Positions 34,969 through 44,836 are shown, numbered from the stretch's first letter. The stretch is 64,000 nt of DNA from Sphingobium sp. AP50 (GCF_900109095.1 NZ_FNYZ01000005.1:124001-188000), one strand, 5' to 3'. The notes: a model not told the origin generated them from the sequence alone. Numbers and translations: made by a program.

Positions 34969-37074
34969 ATGCTACGCCAATATGAACTTGTCGAACGGGT
35001 AAAGCGCTACGATCCGGATGCGGACGAAGCGATGATCAACCGCGCCTATGTGTTTTCGGTCCAGAAGCACGGCTCGCAAAAGCGCGCCAGCGGCGACCCC
35101 TATTTCAGCCACCCGATCGAAGTGGCGGGGATCCTGACCGATTTCAATCTGGACGACCAGACGATCGTGACCGCGCTGCTGCACGACACGATCGAGGATA
35201 CGCTCGTCACCTATGAGGAGATTGAAAGCGCGTTCGGCAAGGATGTCGCGCGCATGGTCGATGGCGTGACCAAGCTCTCCAAGATCGAGGCGATGAGCGA
35301 GAATGAGCGGGCGGCGGAAAATCTCCGCAAGTTCCTGCTCGCCATGTCGGACGATATCCGCGTGCTGCTGGTGAAGCTGGCCGACCGGCTGCACAATATG
35401 CGCACGCTGCACTTCATCAAGAATCCCGACAAGCGCCGCCGCATCGCGCGCGAGACGATGGATATCTATGCCCCGCTGGCCGAACGGATCGGCATGTATG
35501 ATTTCATGCGCGAGATGCAGCTCCTCTCCTTCCGGGAGATCGAGCCGGAAGCCTATGACAGCATCACCAAAAGGCTGGAACAGCTCAAGGAAGGCGGCCA
35601 TGACAAGGTCGACCGGATCGGCGCGGAACTGCAATTGCTGCTGGCGGGTCAGGGCATGTCGGTCAGCGTGTCGGGCCGCGAAAAACATCCCTATTCCATC
35701 TTCAAGAAGATGCAGGAACGTCATATCAGCTTCGAACAGCTGACCGATGTCATGGCCTTCCGCGTGATCACCGCCTCGACCGAGGATTGCTATCGCGCGC
35801 TCGGCATCATCCACCAGACCTTCAAGATGGTGCCGGGCCGGTTCAAGGATTATATCTCCACGCCCAAGCGCAACGGCTATCAGTCGCTGCACACCACCGT
35901 CATCCATCAGGACAATGCCCGGATCGAGGTCCAGATTCGCAGCCGCGACATGCATAATGACGCGGAACTGGGGCTGGCTGCGCACTGGGCCTATAAGCAG
36001 AAGGGCGACGCCACCGACCAGCATGCCGCATGGCTGCGCGACCTGGTCGAAATCCTGGAGCAGAGCCAGGATGCGGACGAACTGCTCGAACATACCCGCA
36101 TGGCGATGTATCAGGATCGCATCTTCGCCTTCTCGCCCAAGGGCGAACTGCATCAGTTGCCCAAGGGATCGACCCCGGTCGACTTCGCCTATGCGGTCCA
36201 CACCTCGCTCGGCAACCAGACGGTCGGCGCGAAGGTGAATGGCCGCGTCGTGCCGCTGCGCACCAATCTTGAAAATGGCGATCAGGTCGAAATCCTGAAA
36301 TCGGAGGGACAGGAACCGCAACCGGGCTGGCTGACCTTCGCCATCACCGGCAAGGCCCGCGCCGCGATCCGCCGCTATATCCGCCAGAAGCAGCGCGGCG
36401 AGGAAATCGCCCTGGGCGAGAAGCTGTATCAGGAAATCATCGGCCGCTTCTCCCCGGACCTTGCCAAGGAACTGGGCGACAAGGCGCTGAACGCCGCGCT
36501 CAAACGGCTGAAGCTGGACGATCGCGCCTCGCTGATGGTCGCCATCGCCACCCATCGCGTGCTCGATTCCGAAGTGATGGAAGCGCTGATGCCCGGCTCC
36601 ACCACCGCCGAGGGGGTGGAGGAAGCGCATCCGCGCCAGCATGAACCCGTGTCGATCCGCGGCCTGACGCCGGGCATCGCCTATAATCTGGGCGACTGCT
36701 GCCACCCGGTGCCCGGCGACCGCATCGTGGGCGTGCGCCGCACCGGCGAGCCGATCGAGGTGCACACCATCGACTGCCGATCGCTGGAGGTGGATCAGGA
36801 CGACGACTGGGTCGACCTGAGCTGGGACAGCAAGTCGAAGGGCGGCACCGCCCGCCTCTCCGTCATCGTCAAGAACCAGCCGGGTGCCCTCGCCGCCGTC
36901 GCCAATGTGTTCGGCGCGACCAAGGCGAACATCCTCAACCTGCAACTGGTGAACCGCGAAGGCCCCTTCCACACCGACATCATCGACCTGGAAGTGGCGG
37001 ATGCGCAGCATCTCAACCGCATCTTGCAGGCCCTGCGCGCGATCGACGTTGTGGTGCAGGCGGACCGGGTCTAA
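34969..37074 (+). CDS. rsh: Bifunctional (p)ppGpp synthetase/hydrolase
   Basis: A 701-residue RelA/SpoT homologue. HD hydrolase domain ~25-180 (HPIEVAGIL, LLHDTIEDT), synthetase domain ~240-350 (GREKHPYSIFKKMQ, YISTPKRNGYQSLHT), TGS ~385-445 (FSPKGELHQLPKG) and C-terminal ACT (NQPGALAAVANVFG). Both catalytic parts look intact, so it makes and degrades the alarmone. ATG at 34969 is the family-consistent start. Confidence 0.95.
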   Translation: MLRQYELVERVKRYDPDADEAMINRAYVFSVQKHGSQKRASGDPYFSHPIEVAGILTDFNLDDQTIVTALLHDTIEDTLVTYEEIESAFGKDVARMVDGVTKLSKIEAMSENERAAENLRKFLLAMSDDIRVLLVKLADRLHNMRTLHFIKNPDKRRRIARETMDIYAPLAERIGMYDFMREMQLLSFREIEPEAYDSITKRLEQLKEGGHDKVDRIGAELQLLLAGQGMSVSVSGREKHPYSIFKKMQERHISFEQLTDVMAFRVITASTEDCYRALGIIHQTFKMVPGRFKDYISTPKRNGYQSLHTTVIHQDNARIEVQIRSRDMHNDAELGLAAHWAYKQKGDATDQHAAWLRDLVEILEQSQDADELLEHTRMAMYQDRIFAFSPKGELHQLPKGSTPVDFAYAVHTSLGNQTVGAKVNGRVVPLRTNLENGDQVEILKSEGQEPQPGWLTFAITGKARAAIRRYIRQKQRGEEIALGEKLYQEIIGRFSPDLAKELGDKALNAALKRLKLDDRASLMVAIATHRVLDSEVMEALMPGSTTAEGVEEAHPRQHEPVSIRGLTPGIAYNLGDCCHPVPGDRIVGVRRTGEPIEVHTIDCRSLEVDQDDDWVDLSWDSKSKGGTARLSVIVKNQPGALAAVANVFGATKANILNLQLVNREGPFHTDIIDLEVADAQHLNRILQALRAIDVVVQADRV

Positions 37075-37080
37075 CCCAAA

Positions 37081-37128
37081 ATCATCCGACTGTGCCGGGC
37101 GCTTGGCCCTGCACAGTCGCTGCATGAT
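37081..37128. terminator. Stem-loop after rsh
   Basis: GACTGTGC (37088-37095) pairs with GCACAGTC (37111-37118), with outer ATCAT/ATGAT. It lacks a T-tract, so terminator function is uncertain. Confidence 0.4.
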
Positions 37129-37251
37129 TGATTTCCCGTTGCATCTATGCTCACTTCGCCCTGCGCCACGCAGCGGCAGGCGCAATTCCGGGTCGCACTC
37201 ACCATGCTCGACGTCGCTATCGACGTCGGACGAACGAAGGAGTGCACTGCG

Positions 37252-39993
37252 ATGGTCAGCGAAACCTGGTCCGATGTCGAAGCGCTAAGCTATATCGCCT
37301 CCTATTCCGATCTGATCCGCGCCTTCGGCACCAATGCGCAGGCGGGACGCGATCATTATGAATCGACCGGCTGGTGGGAATTTCGCCGAACCAGTTTCAT
37401 TCCCTATGACTATCTGGCCACCTATCCTGATGTGGTCGCGGTCTATGGACTGGATCCGCTTGCAGCGGTGCGCCACTATATCAACCATGGTTATGCCGAA
37501 GGCCGCACGGTCAGTTTCAGTGCCTACGCCTATCTGGCAGCTAACCCGGACCTGATCGACGTCTATGGCTCCGATCCGACGACGGCCGCCCGTCACTATA
37601 TCAAATATGGGCGAGCCGAAGGACGCAACACGACATTTGACGGCTATGAATATCTGGCCGCCAACCCCCATCTGTTCGCCTATGGCTATACGACCGTTGC
37701 CGATGCGGCTTACCATTACGCCACGGAAGGGCATGATTATGGCTATGCCACCCGCTTCGACGGGCTGCATTATGTCGCCGCAAACCCCGATCTGATCGCC
37801 AGCATCGGCACGGACAACCACGCCGCCGCGCGCCATTATGTGCTGAGCGGATTCGACGCGGGGCGACCGACCGAATTTGACGGACTGCTCTACCTCGCCT
37901 CCAATCCCGATCTGATCCCGGCGATCGGCCTGAATGAAAAGGCGGCGACCCGGCATTTCGTCGAACATGGCTATGGCGAGGGACGGTCCCTCCATTTCGA
38001 TTCGACCGCCTATCTGCTGAGTTATGCCGATCTGGGTCAGGCCGGACTGGATGCCGACGCGGCGCTGGTCCACTGGATCAGCCATGGCTATCGCGAAACC
38101 CGCGATTCTGACGGCGCCTTCGGGCTGGAACAGGCGGATCATGCCTTGTTGCTGGAAGGGGCGACCACGGGCCTGATCGATGGTGCCGGCGACCGGGACT
38201 GGTATGCCCTCAATCTGGAGGTCGGCGCGCGCCTGACCTTCCTGCTGTCGGGCAACAGCGCCGCGACGCTGACCTTGCACGATGCCTTCGGCATCGAAAT
38301 CCAGCCGGTCGAAACCGCGCCGAATGGCCTGCTGACCTTCGAAGTTCCCGAAGGCGGCGCTTATTATCTGGTGGTCGGCGGCACCGTTGCGGGCAGCTAC
38401 ACCATCACCACGGACTTCCTCTACGGCGTCGTTATCGGCACCGAGGGTGACGACAATTCCCTTTACGGCTCCTCCAATGACGACCTGATCCAGGGTCTGG
38501 GCGGCAACGATTATATCGTCGGCTATTCCGGCAACGATATATTGGAGGGCGGGGCCGGAGACGATCAAATCTATGATGATGACGGCGATGACCAGTTGCT
38601 GGGCGGCGATGGCAATGATCGCCTGACTGTCAGCGATAGCTGGTATTATCGTCCATCGGGCCGAACAGTCCTTATGGATGGCGGCAATGGTGACGATGTC
38701 CTGACGTTCGAGGGATATGATTACAGCCCGATCCGGGATGTAGTGACCGCCCTTGGCGGCGATGGCGACGACCGGATTGCTGTTTCGCATGCCTTGGCCG
38801 CGACGGTGCTGGCCGGTGCGGGCAATGATGAAGTCGCTATCGACATTTCCGGTGGCAACCAGACGATCACGCTGGGCGCGGGACAGGATGGCCTGCGACT
38901 GGTCAACGACTGGGTCGGCGTACCGACCGTCGTGACCAGCGGCAACCGCGTCACCGATTTCACCTTCGGCGCCGATTATCTTCTGACCGAAGCGTTCATG
39001 CGCGAACTCGTATGGAATTGGGACGGCAGCAATCCTTTTGCTGCTGGTTATCTGACGCTGGAACAGGTGGGCGTGGATGTCGTTCTGTCAATCGATAGAG
39101 ATGGCAAGGCAGGAAACCTTGGCAGTCCGGTTGCGGTCCTGACCTTTGAAAACCGACTGCTCTCCAGCTTCACCGCCGCGGAACTGGGCTATAATCCCGA
39201 TGGCTCGACAACCGTTGGCATGTTTCAGCCCGGAACGGCGGCAAACGACAGGTTGTACGGTACGGCGGCCGACGATCTGATCCTCGGTTCGGGCGGCGAC
39301 GATGTGCTGAACGGTCGCCTGGGCAATGACCGGCTGGACGGCGGCGATGGCAACGACCATCTGATCAGTGACATGGGTGGCATCGACTATCTGCTCGGCC
39401 GGAATGGCGACGACCTGCTGGAAGTCCATCTCGTCGACGCATCCCAGCCAAACAAGGCGGTGCTGCTGGACGGTGGAGCAGGCGATGACCGGATCGTCCT
39501 GACCTATGCGCTCGATTATTATGACCGGAATGAAGCGAAAGACCATATTGTGATCGTCGCCGGAGGAACGGGCGACGACGTCATCATTGTCGACGATGTC
39601 GCACTGAGCATCATCGATGCCGGCGCGGGCGACGATCATATCACGGTCGATCAGTCGCCCAGATCTGTCATCACGCTGGGCGCTGGCAGCGATCTCGTGA
39701 CGCTGGCTGGCTATGGCTGGTCCGAATATGAAGGCATAGACATCACCGATTTCGATGTAGCATCGGACCGGGTCGACCTCAGCGCGGTCCTGAGCCATCT
39801 TGAAGACTTCAACCCGTTCGACATCGGCTATATGAAACTGGTGCAATCGGGTGCCGACACATTGCTTCAGGTCGATCGGGACGGGTCCACGTCCGAATAT
39901 TATCAGTTCACCACCCTCCTCACCTTCAAAAATATGGCCGCCACCAGCCTGACGTCGGCCAATCTGGGCTATGAACCTTATGTCGTCGCCTGA
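37252..39993 (+). CDS. Large RTX-type calcium-binding secreted protein
   Basis: A 913-residue protein without an N-terminal signal peptide. Residues ~8-290 contain seven ~40-residue repeats of type YLAANPDLI..(Y/I)G.D..AA.RHY...G..EGR. A beta-sandwich resembling pre-peptidase C-terminal domains follows (~300-395). Two RTX regions with GGxGxDxL nonapeptides lie ~400-465 and ~660-700, each ending in a related module (NPF..GY..L.Q.G.D..L..DRDG). Type I secretion is expected, but no exporter genes are near. AAGGAG precedes the ATG by 9 bp. Adhesion or surface-layer roles are possible but unproven. Confidence 0.82.
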   Translation: MVSETWSDVEALSYIASYSDLIRAFGTNAQAGRDHYESTGWWEFRRTSFIPYDYLATYPDVVAVYGLDPLAAVRHYINHGYAEGRTVSFSAYAYLAANPDLIDVYGSDPTTAARHYIKYGRAEGRNTTFDGYEYLAANPHLFAYGYTTVADAAYHYATEGHDYGYATRFDGLHYVAANPDLIASIGTDNHAAARHYVLSGFDAGRPTEFDGLLYLASNPDLIPAIGLNEKAATRHFVEHGYGEGRSLHFDSTAYLLSYADLGQAGLDADAALVHWISHGYRETRDSDGAFGLEQADHALLLEGATTGLIDGAGDRDWYALNLEVGARLTFLLSGNSAATLTLHDAFGIEIQPVETAPNGLLTFEVPEGGAYYLVVGGTVAGSYTITTDFLYGVVIGTEGDDNSLYGSSNDDLIQGLGGNDYIVGYSGNDILEGGAGDDQIYDDDGDDQLLGGDGNDRLTVSDSWYYRPSGRTVLMDGGNGDDVLTFEGYDYSPIRDVVTALGGDGDDRIAVSHALAATVLAGAGNDEVAIDISGGNQTITLGAGQDGLRLVNDWVGVPTVVTSGNRVTDFTFGADYLLTEAFMRELVWNWDGSNPFAAGYLTLEQVGVDVVLSIDRDGKAGNLGSPVAVLTFENRLLSSFTAAELGYNPDGSTTVGMFQPGTAANDRLYGTAADDLILGSGGDDVLNGRLGNDRLDGGDGNDHLISDMGGIDYLLGRNGDDLLEVHLVDASQPNKAVLLDGGAGDDRIVLTYALDYYDRNEAKDHIVIVAGGTGDDVIIVDDVALSIIDAGAGDDHITVDQSPRSVITLGAGSDLVTLAGYGWSEYEGIDITDFDVASDRVDLSAVLSHLEDFNPFDIGYMKLVQSGADTLLQVDRDGSTSEYYQFTTLLTFKNMAATSLTSANLGYEPYVVA

Positions 39994-40012
39994 CACCCGG
40001 TCGCACCCCGAT

Positions 40013-40317
40013 TTTCTCCGTGACAAAGGGCCGCCGCGCCTGTAAGGGGCGCGGCAGCAGGTCATCGGCAGCAATGCCGGCGATCTTCCGTCCGAGACAG
40101 TTGGTGAAGGGAATTTGCCCTTCTTAATCTCCAGCCTAGACGGGGAAAAGTTCTTACCGGACGGGTCATGCATCCGATTCGGGTCTGCCTGTTTCCTTTT
40201 GAGGATAGGCCAGTCGATCTCTCCCCTTCGGACTTAGTGCCCCATGCCGTCAGGCGTGGGTTTTAGCCGTTCGCTTGGGCCTGTCCAGGCGAAGCGAACA
40301 TGAAGTGGAGTAATGGC
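40013..40317 (+). promoter_or_regulatory. Long rplJL leader (candidate L10-autoregulatory region)
   Basis: A ~300-bp non-coding stretch before rplJ with several stem-loops (CCGCGCC/GGCGCGG at 40033-40055, CTTGGGC..GTCCAGG near 40275-40290). L10 binds such leaders to repress its own operon. GTGACA at 40020-40025 might be a -35. The L10 leader assignment rests on position and structure only. Confidence 0.55.
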
Positions 40318-40833
40318 ATGGATCGTAATCAGAAAGCTGAGGTCGTTTCCGCGCTGAACGCAGAGCTGGCAGAAGTTGGCGTGGTCGTCGTGACCCGCAA
40401 CCTCGGCATGACCGTCGCCCAGTCGACTGTCCTGCGCCAGAAGATGCGCGAAGCCGGTGCGTCCTACAAGGTTACGAAGAACCGCCTCGCCCGTATCGCC
40501 CTTGATGGCACCAGCTACACCGGCCTGAGCGACCTGCTCACCGGCCCGGTTGGTCTGGCCACCTCGGTCGACCCGGTCGCCGCCGCCAAGGTTGCGATCG
40601 ATTTCGCCAAGACCAACGACAAGCTTGAGATCGTTGGCGGCGCGATGGGTGAAGTGCTGCTCGATGCGGAGGGCGTCAAGGCCCTGGCATCGATGCCGTC
40701 GCTGGATGAACTGCGTGCGAAGCTGGTCGGCCTTCTGGTCGCCCCGGCTACCAAGCTCGCAACCGTCACCCAGGCACCGGCTGCGCAGCTTGCGCGCGTC
40801 TTCAACGCCTATGCGGAGAAGGAAGCGGCCTGA
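40318..40833 (+). CDS. rplJ: 50S ribosomal protein L10
   Basis: A 171-residue L10, base of the ribosomal stalk. It starts MDRNQKAEVVSALNAEL, includes YKVTKNRLARIAL and ends with the L7/L12-binding helix (ATVTQAPAAQLARVFNAYAEKE). GGAG lies 8 bp before ATG 40318. It is followed by rplL, but rplK-rplA and rpoB are not adjacent, unlike the usual order. Confidence 0.97.
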   Translation: MDRNQKAEVVSALNAELAEVGVVVVTRNLGMTVAQSTVLRQKMREAGASYKVTKNRLARIALDGTSYTGLSDLLTGPVGLATSVDPVAAAKVAIDFAKTNDKLEIVGGAMGEVLLDAEGVKALASMPSLDELRAKLVGLLVAPATKLATVTQAPAAQLARVFNAYAEKEAA

Positions 40834-40902
40834 GCCGTCCCTCCTTCGTTTTTTTGACCCTCATCTGACGGGGCATTTTCGCCCCAAAAAAGGAAATATA
40901 TC

Positions 40903-41277
40903 ATGGCAGACATCAACGCTCTGGTCGACCAGCTCTCGGCCCTCACCGTCCTCGAAGCCGCCGAGCTGTCGAAGGCTCTGGAAGAAAAGTGGGGCGTTAG
41001 CGCCGCTGCTGCCGTCGCCGTCGCTGGCCCGGCCGCTGCCGCCGCCGCTCCGGCTGCTGAAGAGCAGACCGAATTCGACGTGATCCTGACCGGCGACGGT
41101 GGCAAGAAGATCAACGTCATCAAGGAAGTCCGCGCCATCACCGGCCTGGGCCTGACCGAAGCCAAGGCTCTGGTGGAAGCCGCGCCGAAGGCCGTCAAGG
41201 AAGGCGTGAACAAGGACGAGGCCGAGAAGGTCAAGAAGCAGCTGGAAGAAGCCGGCGCGACCGTCGAGCTGAAGTAA
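40903..41277 (+). CDS. rplL: 50S ribosomal protein L7/L12
   Basis: A 124-residue L7/L12. Dimerisation N-terminus ([26 protein letters not shown]), Ala-rich hinge ~35-52, and factor-binding C-domain ([18 protein letters not shown]). AGGAAATATATC precedes the ATG. It ends with a terminator ~60 bp downstream. Confidence 0.98.
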   Translation: MADINALVDQLSALTVLEAAELSKALEEKWGVSAAAAVAVAGPAAAAAAPAAEEQTEFDVILTGDGGKKINVIKEVRAITGLGLTEAKALVEAAPKAVKEGVNKDEAEKVKKQLEEAGATVELK

Positions 41278-41337
41278 TCGGGCCAGCCCCGGAGCTTCAC
41301 GCTTCGGGGCGAACCGATCCGGTCCAGCCGGACAAAG

Positions 41338-41367
41338 AGGCGGCACCTTCGGGTTGCCGCCTTTTTT
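41338..41367 (+). terminator. Terminator of the rplJL operon
   Basis: AGGCGGCA ccttcgggt TGCCGCCTTTTTT: 8-bp stem, short loop and six T residues. Confidence 0.92.
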
Positions 41368-41548
41368 GTGTTTGATTGGGGTGGGGACCTTTGGCCTGTG
41401 CGTGAGCGGCGCGCGCATCAGACTTTGCCATCATGGAAATTCCCCGCACGCCGTTCCTGCCCGGCGCTGGAGAAGACAGCGGGCTCCCGGATCAAACCCG
41501 GCGTGAAGAAAAGGAAATGATGGCTTACGGCCAAAAGCCGACCTTGTT

Positions 41549-41672
41549 CCCCCTCCCGTTAACGGGAGGGGGTTAGGGGGTGGGCCTGCGCAACGTTGCA
41601 AATGCCCACCCCGCTGCGACTAAATTCGCTACGCTCATTAAGTCTCGCCGTCCCTCCCGCCTGCGGTAGGGG
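41549..41672. repeat. Inverted pair of hairpin/G-run repeats downstream of rplL
   Basis: Left unit CCCTCCCGTTAACGGGAGGG with tail gttaGGGGGTGGGC; right unit inverted and of the long form, with ~40 bases (TTAGTCGCAGC on the minus strand) between hairpin and GGGGTGGGC. The remainder of the 41368-41715 gap shows no gene. Confidence 0.85.
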
Positions 41673-41715
41673 CAACCGAAACCCGACAGTCACCTAACCG
41701 CCCAAATCAGCCCGC

Positions 41716-43155
41716 TCAATAATTCCACTGCACCTGCGTCCGGATCAGGTCGCCTTCCGCGCGCCCCGTGCGGCGTTCATCCGCTTCCGCGCGCTTCATG
41801 CGGGCATAGGCGAAGGTGAATTCCAGCGCCTTCCACGGCTGCCATTCGACGCCTAGTTCGAATTCGTCCGTCTCCAGACGGGGCGCATTGGTGCTCGCCT
41901 TCCACCCGCCGCGATAATGTTGCCACCGGCCATAGGGCATCAGCGCGCCGATCGAGTCGGTCGGCAGGCGATACATCATCTGCACATAGCCGCCGCGCAG
42001 CTTCTTCGTTTCGATCGACTGGCTGCCAAGGTCGAACTCCGGCCCCTTGCCCCAATTCCATTCCGCCTGAATGCCGAAAGGCTGGGGATAGAGCATGGCG
42101 TGGAGGCCGACGCGGTCATCGTCATAGGCGATGGCGCTCACCCCGCCGCTGCGCAATTCGGGCTGCACATCGTTCATCATCGCCGATCCGCCGATTTCGA
42201 ACACCTGCCCCTCGAATGCGTCACCCAGCCCGTCGAGTTCGAACGGCCAGGTCGCAAAGGCCACCTTCATCAGCCCGCGATTCTGCTCGGTTCGGTTGGT
42301 GCCCTGACCGTTGAAGACGCCGACGCCGAAGGCGCCATAATTGCCGAACAGCTTTTGCCCGTCATGCCCCAGCCGGTCCCAGATCTTCTGCACCGACGGC
42401 GGCGTATAATAGCCGACAATCCCTAGATCGCGTTCGCTGGGCACCGCGCTGTTGATCGCGTCGCTGCGATCCAGCGTCAGGCGATTGGACGAGGATTGCA
42501 TATTTTCCCAGCCGAACGGAACCTTCGACTGGCCAAAGCGCACGCGCCAGCTCTTCGCATCGTCCAGAAAGACATCGGCATAGGCATCGCGCAACTGAAC
42601 GAAGCCTTCGCGCCGCTCGCTGCCCGCCTGATTATTCACCGCCGAGGCGAAATCGGACTGAAGATAGAGCGACACCCGATCGGACACATCACCCTGCAAC
42701 ACCAGCCGCGCCCGGCGCAGCGAGAAGCCGCCCCGGTCCGATATCGAACCGTCATGCACGGATCGCAGCCGGGACTGGCCCGAAGGCGCGCTATCGTCGC
42801 CTGACAGGAACGCATTATAGCGCATCTGGGTATAGCCGCGCAGCGACAGCTTTTCATACCAGGCCTTGGCCTTAGGCGCCGCCGATACCGGGGTAGCCAC
42901 TGGCGGCGCAGGCGCGGCGGCGAGCGCAGCCGGTGCCGCTTCCCCGGCGGGCGCCGGCGCAACCGCAACTGGCGACGCAGCCTTATTGGCAGAGAGCGCA
43001 ACGGTCAGCGCCTGCACCTGCGCCTTCAGTTCATCGATCTGGCGTTGCAGGGCGGCATTGTCCGGCGCCTGTCCCTGCACTTGGGCGGCAACCGGCGTGG
43101 ATGTCATCAGCATCGCCAGCGCGGTGCCGGCGGCCAGTCGCGTTTGCAGCGTCAT
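41716..43155 (-). CDS. OprP/OprO-type phosphate-selective porin
   Basis: A 479-residue outer-membrane porin. Signal peptide ends near TPVAAQ. A coiled coil (NAALQRQIDELKAQVQALTVAL) and Ala/Pro linker precede the barrel, which has RRARLVLQGDVSDRVSLYLQSDF and ends in an aromatic residue (VQWNY) as barrel proteins do. The family transports phosphate or polyphosphate. Pho-box-like repeats upstream support phosphate control. Specificity is inferred. Confidence 0.85.
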   Translation of the reverse strand: MTLQTRLAAGTALAMLMTSTPVAAQVQGQAPDNAALQRQIDELKAQVQALTVALSANKAASPVAVAPAPAGEAAPAALAAAPAPPVATPVSAAPKAKAWYEKLSLRGYTQMRYNAFLSGDDSAPSGQSRLRSVHDGSISDRGGFSLRRARLVLQGDVSDRVSLYLQSDFASAVNNQAGSERREGFVQLRDAYADVFLDDAKSWRVRFGQSKVPFGWENMQSSSNRLTLDRSDAINSAVPSERDLGIVGYYTPPSVQKIWDRLGHDGQKLFGNYGAFGVGVFNGQGTNRTEQNRGLMKVAFATWPFELDGLGDAFEGQVFEIGGSAMMNDVQPELRSGGVSAIAYDDDRVGLHAMLYPQPFGIQAEWNWGKGPEFDLGSQSIETKKLRGGYVQMMYRLPTDSIGALMPYGRWQHYRGGWKASTNAPRLETDEFELGVEWQPWKALEFTFAYARMKRAEADERRTGRAEGDLIRTQVQWNY

Positions 43156-43198
43156 TTCCGTCTCTTCCCCTGTTCGACGACGCCAGTATGAATTTTCT

Positions 43199-43238
43199 GT
43201 TACAGTCAGGCGTCTTGTGGATGGCAGTTTTGTGACAT
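43199..43238 (-). promoter_or_regulatory. Putative Pho box upstream of the porin
   Basis: Minus strand ATGTCAC-AAAA-CTGCCAT (43238-43221) matches CTGTCAT-N4-CTGTCAT at 11 of 14 half-site positions. A further unit CTGTAAC (43205-43199) is exactly two 11-bp steps on. A likely -10 (CATACT) follows. Confidence 0.5.
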
Positions 43239-43297
43239 CAGCAAATGATCCGATCCCGGTTGGCGGCAGGCTCCCGCCGGGCTAAGCCTGTTCCTGC

Positions 43298-44794
43298 ATG
43301 TTCGCCCCCCTGCCTTTCCTGCGCCGTCGCGCCGCCCTGATCGCCGGAGCCTGCCTCAGCCTCGCGCTCGGCGGATGTTCGGACGAAGGCAGCGGCCCGG
43401 TTGTCGTCAGCGTAGTCGGCGATCGCGACGATTTTGCGAAACCGCTGCAACATCTGCCCGATCCCGGCGCCAAGCTGATCCTGGAGGCGACGGCGCAGGG
43501 CCTCGTCGCCTTCGACGCCAGCGGCGACATATTGCCCGCCCTCGCCCAGCGCTGGATCGTGCAGGATGATGGCCGCTCCTATATCTTCCGGCTGCGCCGT
43601 GCCTTCTGGGCCAATGGCACCCGCGTCACCGCGCCCGATGTCGCGCGCATGCTGATGGCGCGAATCGAAGCGCTGCGCCTGCTCGATCCCGATGGCCCGC
43701 TGGATGCGGTGCAGGCCGTCATTCCCATGACCGGCGAAGTGATCGAAATCCGGCTGGCCGCGCCCCGCCCCTATGTACTCCAGATGCTCGCCCAGCCGCA
43801 GATGGCAGTCCTCTCCCGCGATGGCGGCACGGGCCCCTATCGCCGGACGAAACAGGATGGCGCCGTCGTCCTGACCCCCATCGACCGCAGCAGCGGCGAC
43901 GATTCAGGGGCGGATCAGGACGATGCCCTGCCCCCGTGGCAGACCCGCGTTGTGCGCGCCGAACGGGCCGCGCTGGCGATCATCCGCTTCCGCGAGCGGG
44001 ATTCCGCGCTGCTACTGGGCGGGCGCTTTACCGACCTGCCCCTGCTGGTCCCGGCGGGGATAGACCGGGACAATGTGCGCATCGATCCGGTGCAGGGCCT
44101 GTTGGGGCTGGCGGTAACGGGGGACGGCAAGCTGCTGGACGATGACGGCATTCGCGCCGCGATCAACATGGCGATCGACCGCAGCCAGTTGCCGGCCATG
44201 TTCCCGCTGGGCGGCTGGGCGACCAGCGACCGGATCGTACCGGACCAGATGGACCTTGGCCGACCACCCACCGCGCCCGACTGGGCCGCCCTGCCGCTGG
44301 AGGAGCGACGCGGCAACGCGGCCGCCAGCGTCAAGCGCTGGGTAGCGACCAATGGCCCGCCGCCGCCGCTGCGCATCGCTCTGCCCAAGGGGCCGGGCGC
44401 CACCCTGCTTTATGCGATGCTGCGCCGTGATCTGGGCGCGGTCGGCCTGCCGACGCAGCGCGTGGCAATCACCGCAGAGGCCGACCTGCGGCTGGTGGAT
44501 GAAGTCGCCGCCTATGACAGCGCGCTCTGGTATCTTGGCCGGGTCGGCTGCGCTCGGAAAATCCATTGCAGCGATCAGGCCGATGCCCAGCTACAGGCGG
44601 CCAGCCTCGCCTCCTCGGCGGACGAGCGCGCCGCCCGCATCGCCGCCGCCGAAGCGCTGATGGTCGCCCATAATGGCTATATCGCGCTCGGCGCGCCGGT
44701 GCGCTGGTCGTTGGTGTCGAAACGGCTGACCGGCTTCCTCCCCTCGGCCCGTGCGCGTCATCCATTGAATCATCTCTTCCGCAGCACCAACTAA
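43298..44794 (+). CDS. ABC-type solute-binding lipoprotein, family 5
   Basis: A 498-residue lipoprotein with lipobox ALGGCSD. It resembles family-5 peptide/nickel-binding proteins (LAQRWIVQDDGRSYIFRLR..FWANGTRVTAPDVARML, IRAAINMAIDRSQL). No permease or ATPase is adjacent, so it may serve transporters encoded elsewhere or act independently. It is divergent from the porin. Confidence 0.82.
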   Translation: MFAPLPFLRRRAALIAGACLSLALGGCSDEGSGPVVVSVVGDRDDFAKPLQHLPDPGAKLILEATAQGLVAFDASGDILPALAQRWIVQDDGRSYIFRLRRAFWANGTRVTAPDVARMLMARIEALRLLDPDGPLDAVQAVIPMTGEVIEIRLAAPRPYVLQMLAQPQMAVLSRDGGTGPYRRTKQDGAVVLTPIDRSSGDDSGADQDDALPPWQTRVVRAERAALAIIRFRERDSALLLGGRFTDLPLLVPAGIDRDNVRIDPVQGLLGLAVTGDGKLLDDDGIRAAINMAIDRSQLPAMFPLGGWATSDRIVPDQMDLGRPPTAPDWAALPLEERRGNAAASVKRWVATNGPPPPLRIALPKGPGATLLYAMLRRDLGAVGLPTQRVAITAEADLRLVDEVAAYDSALWYLGRVGCARKIHCSDQADAQLQAASLASSADERAARIAAAEALMVAHNGYIALGAPVRWSLVSKRLTGFLPSARARHPLNHLFRSTN

Positions 44795-44836
44795 GGCTAT
44801 GCGCCCGTCGGAAACGGGCTTCAGGAGAAGAGGCAG

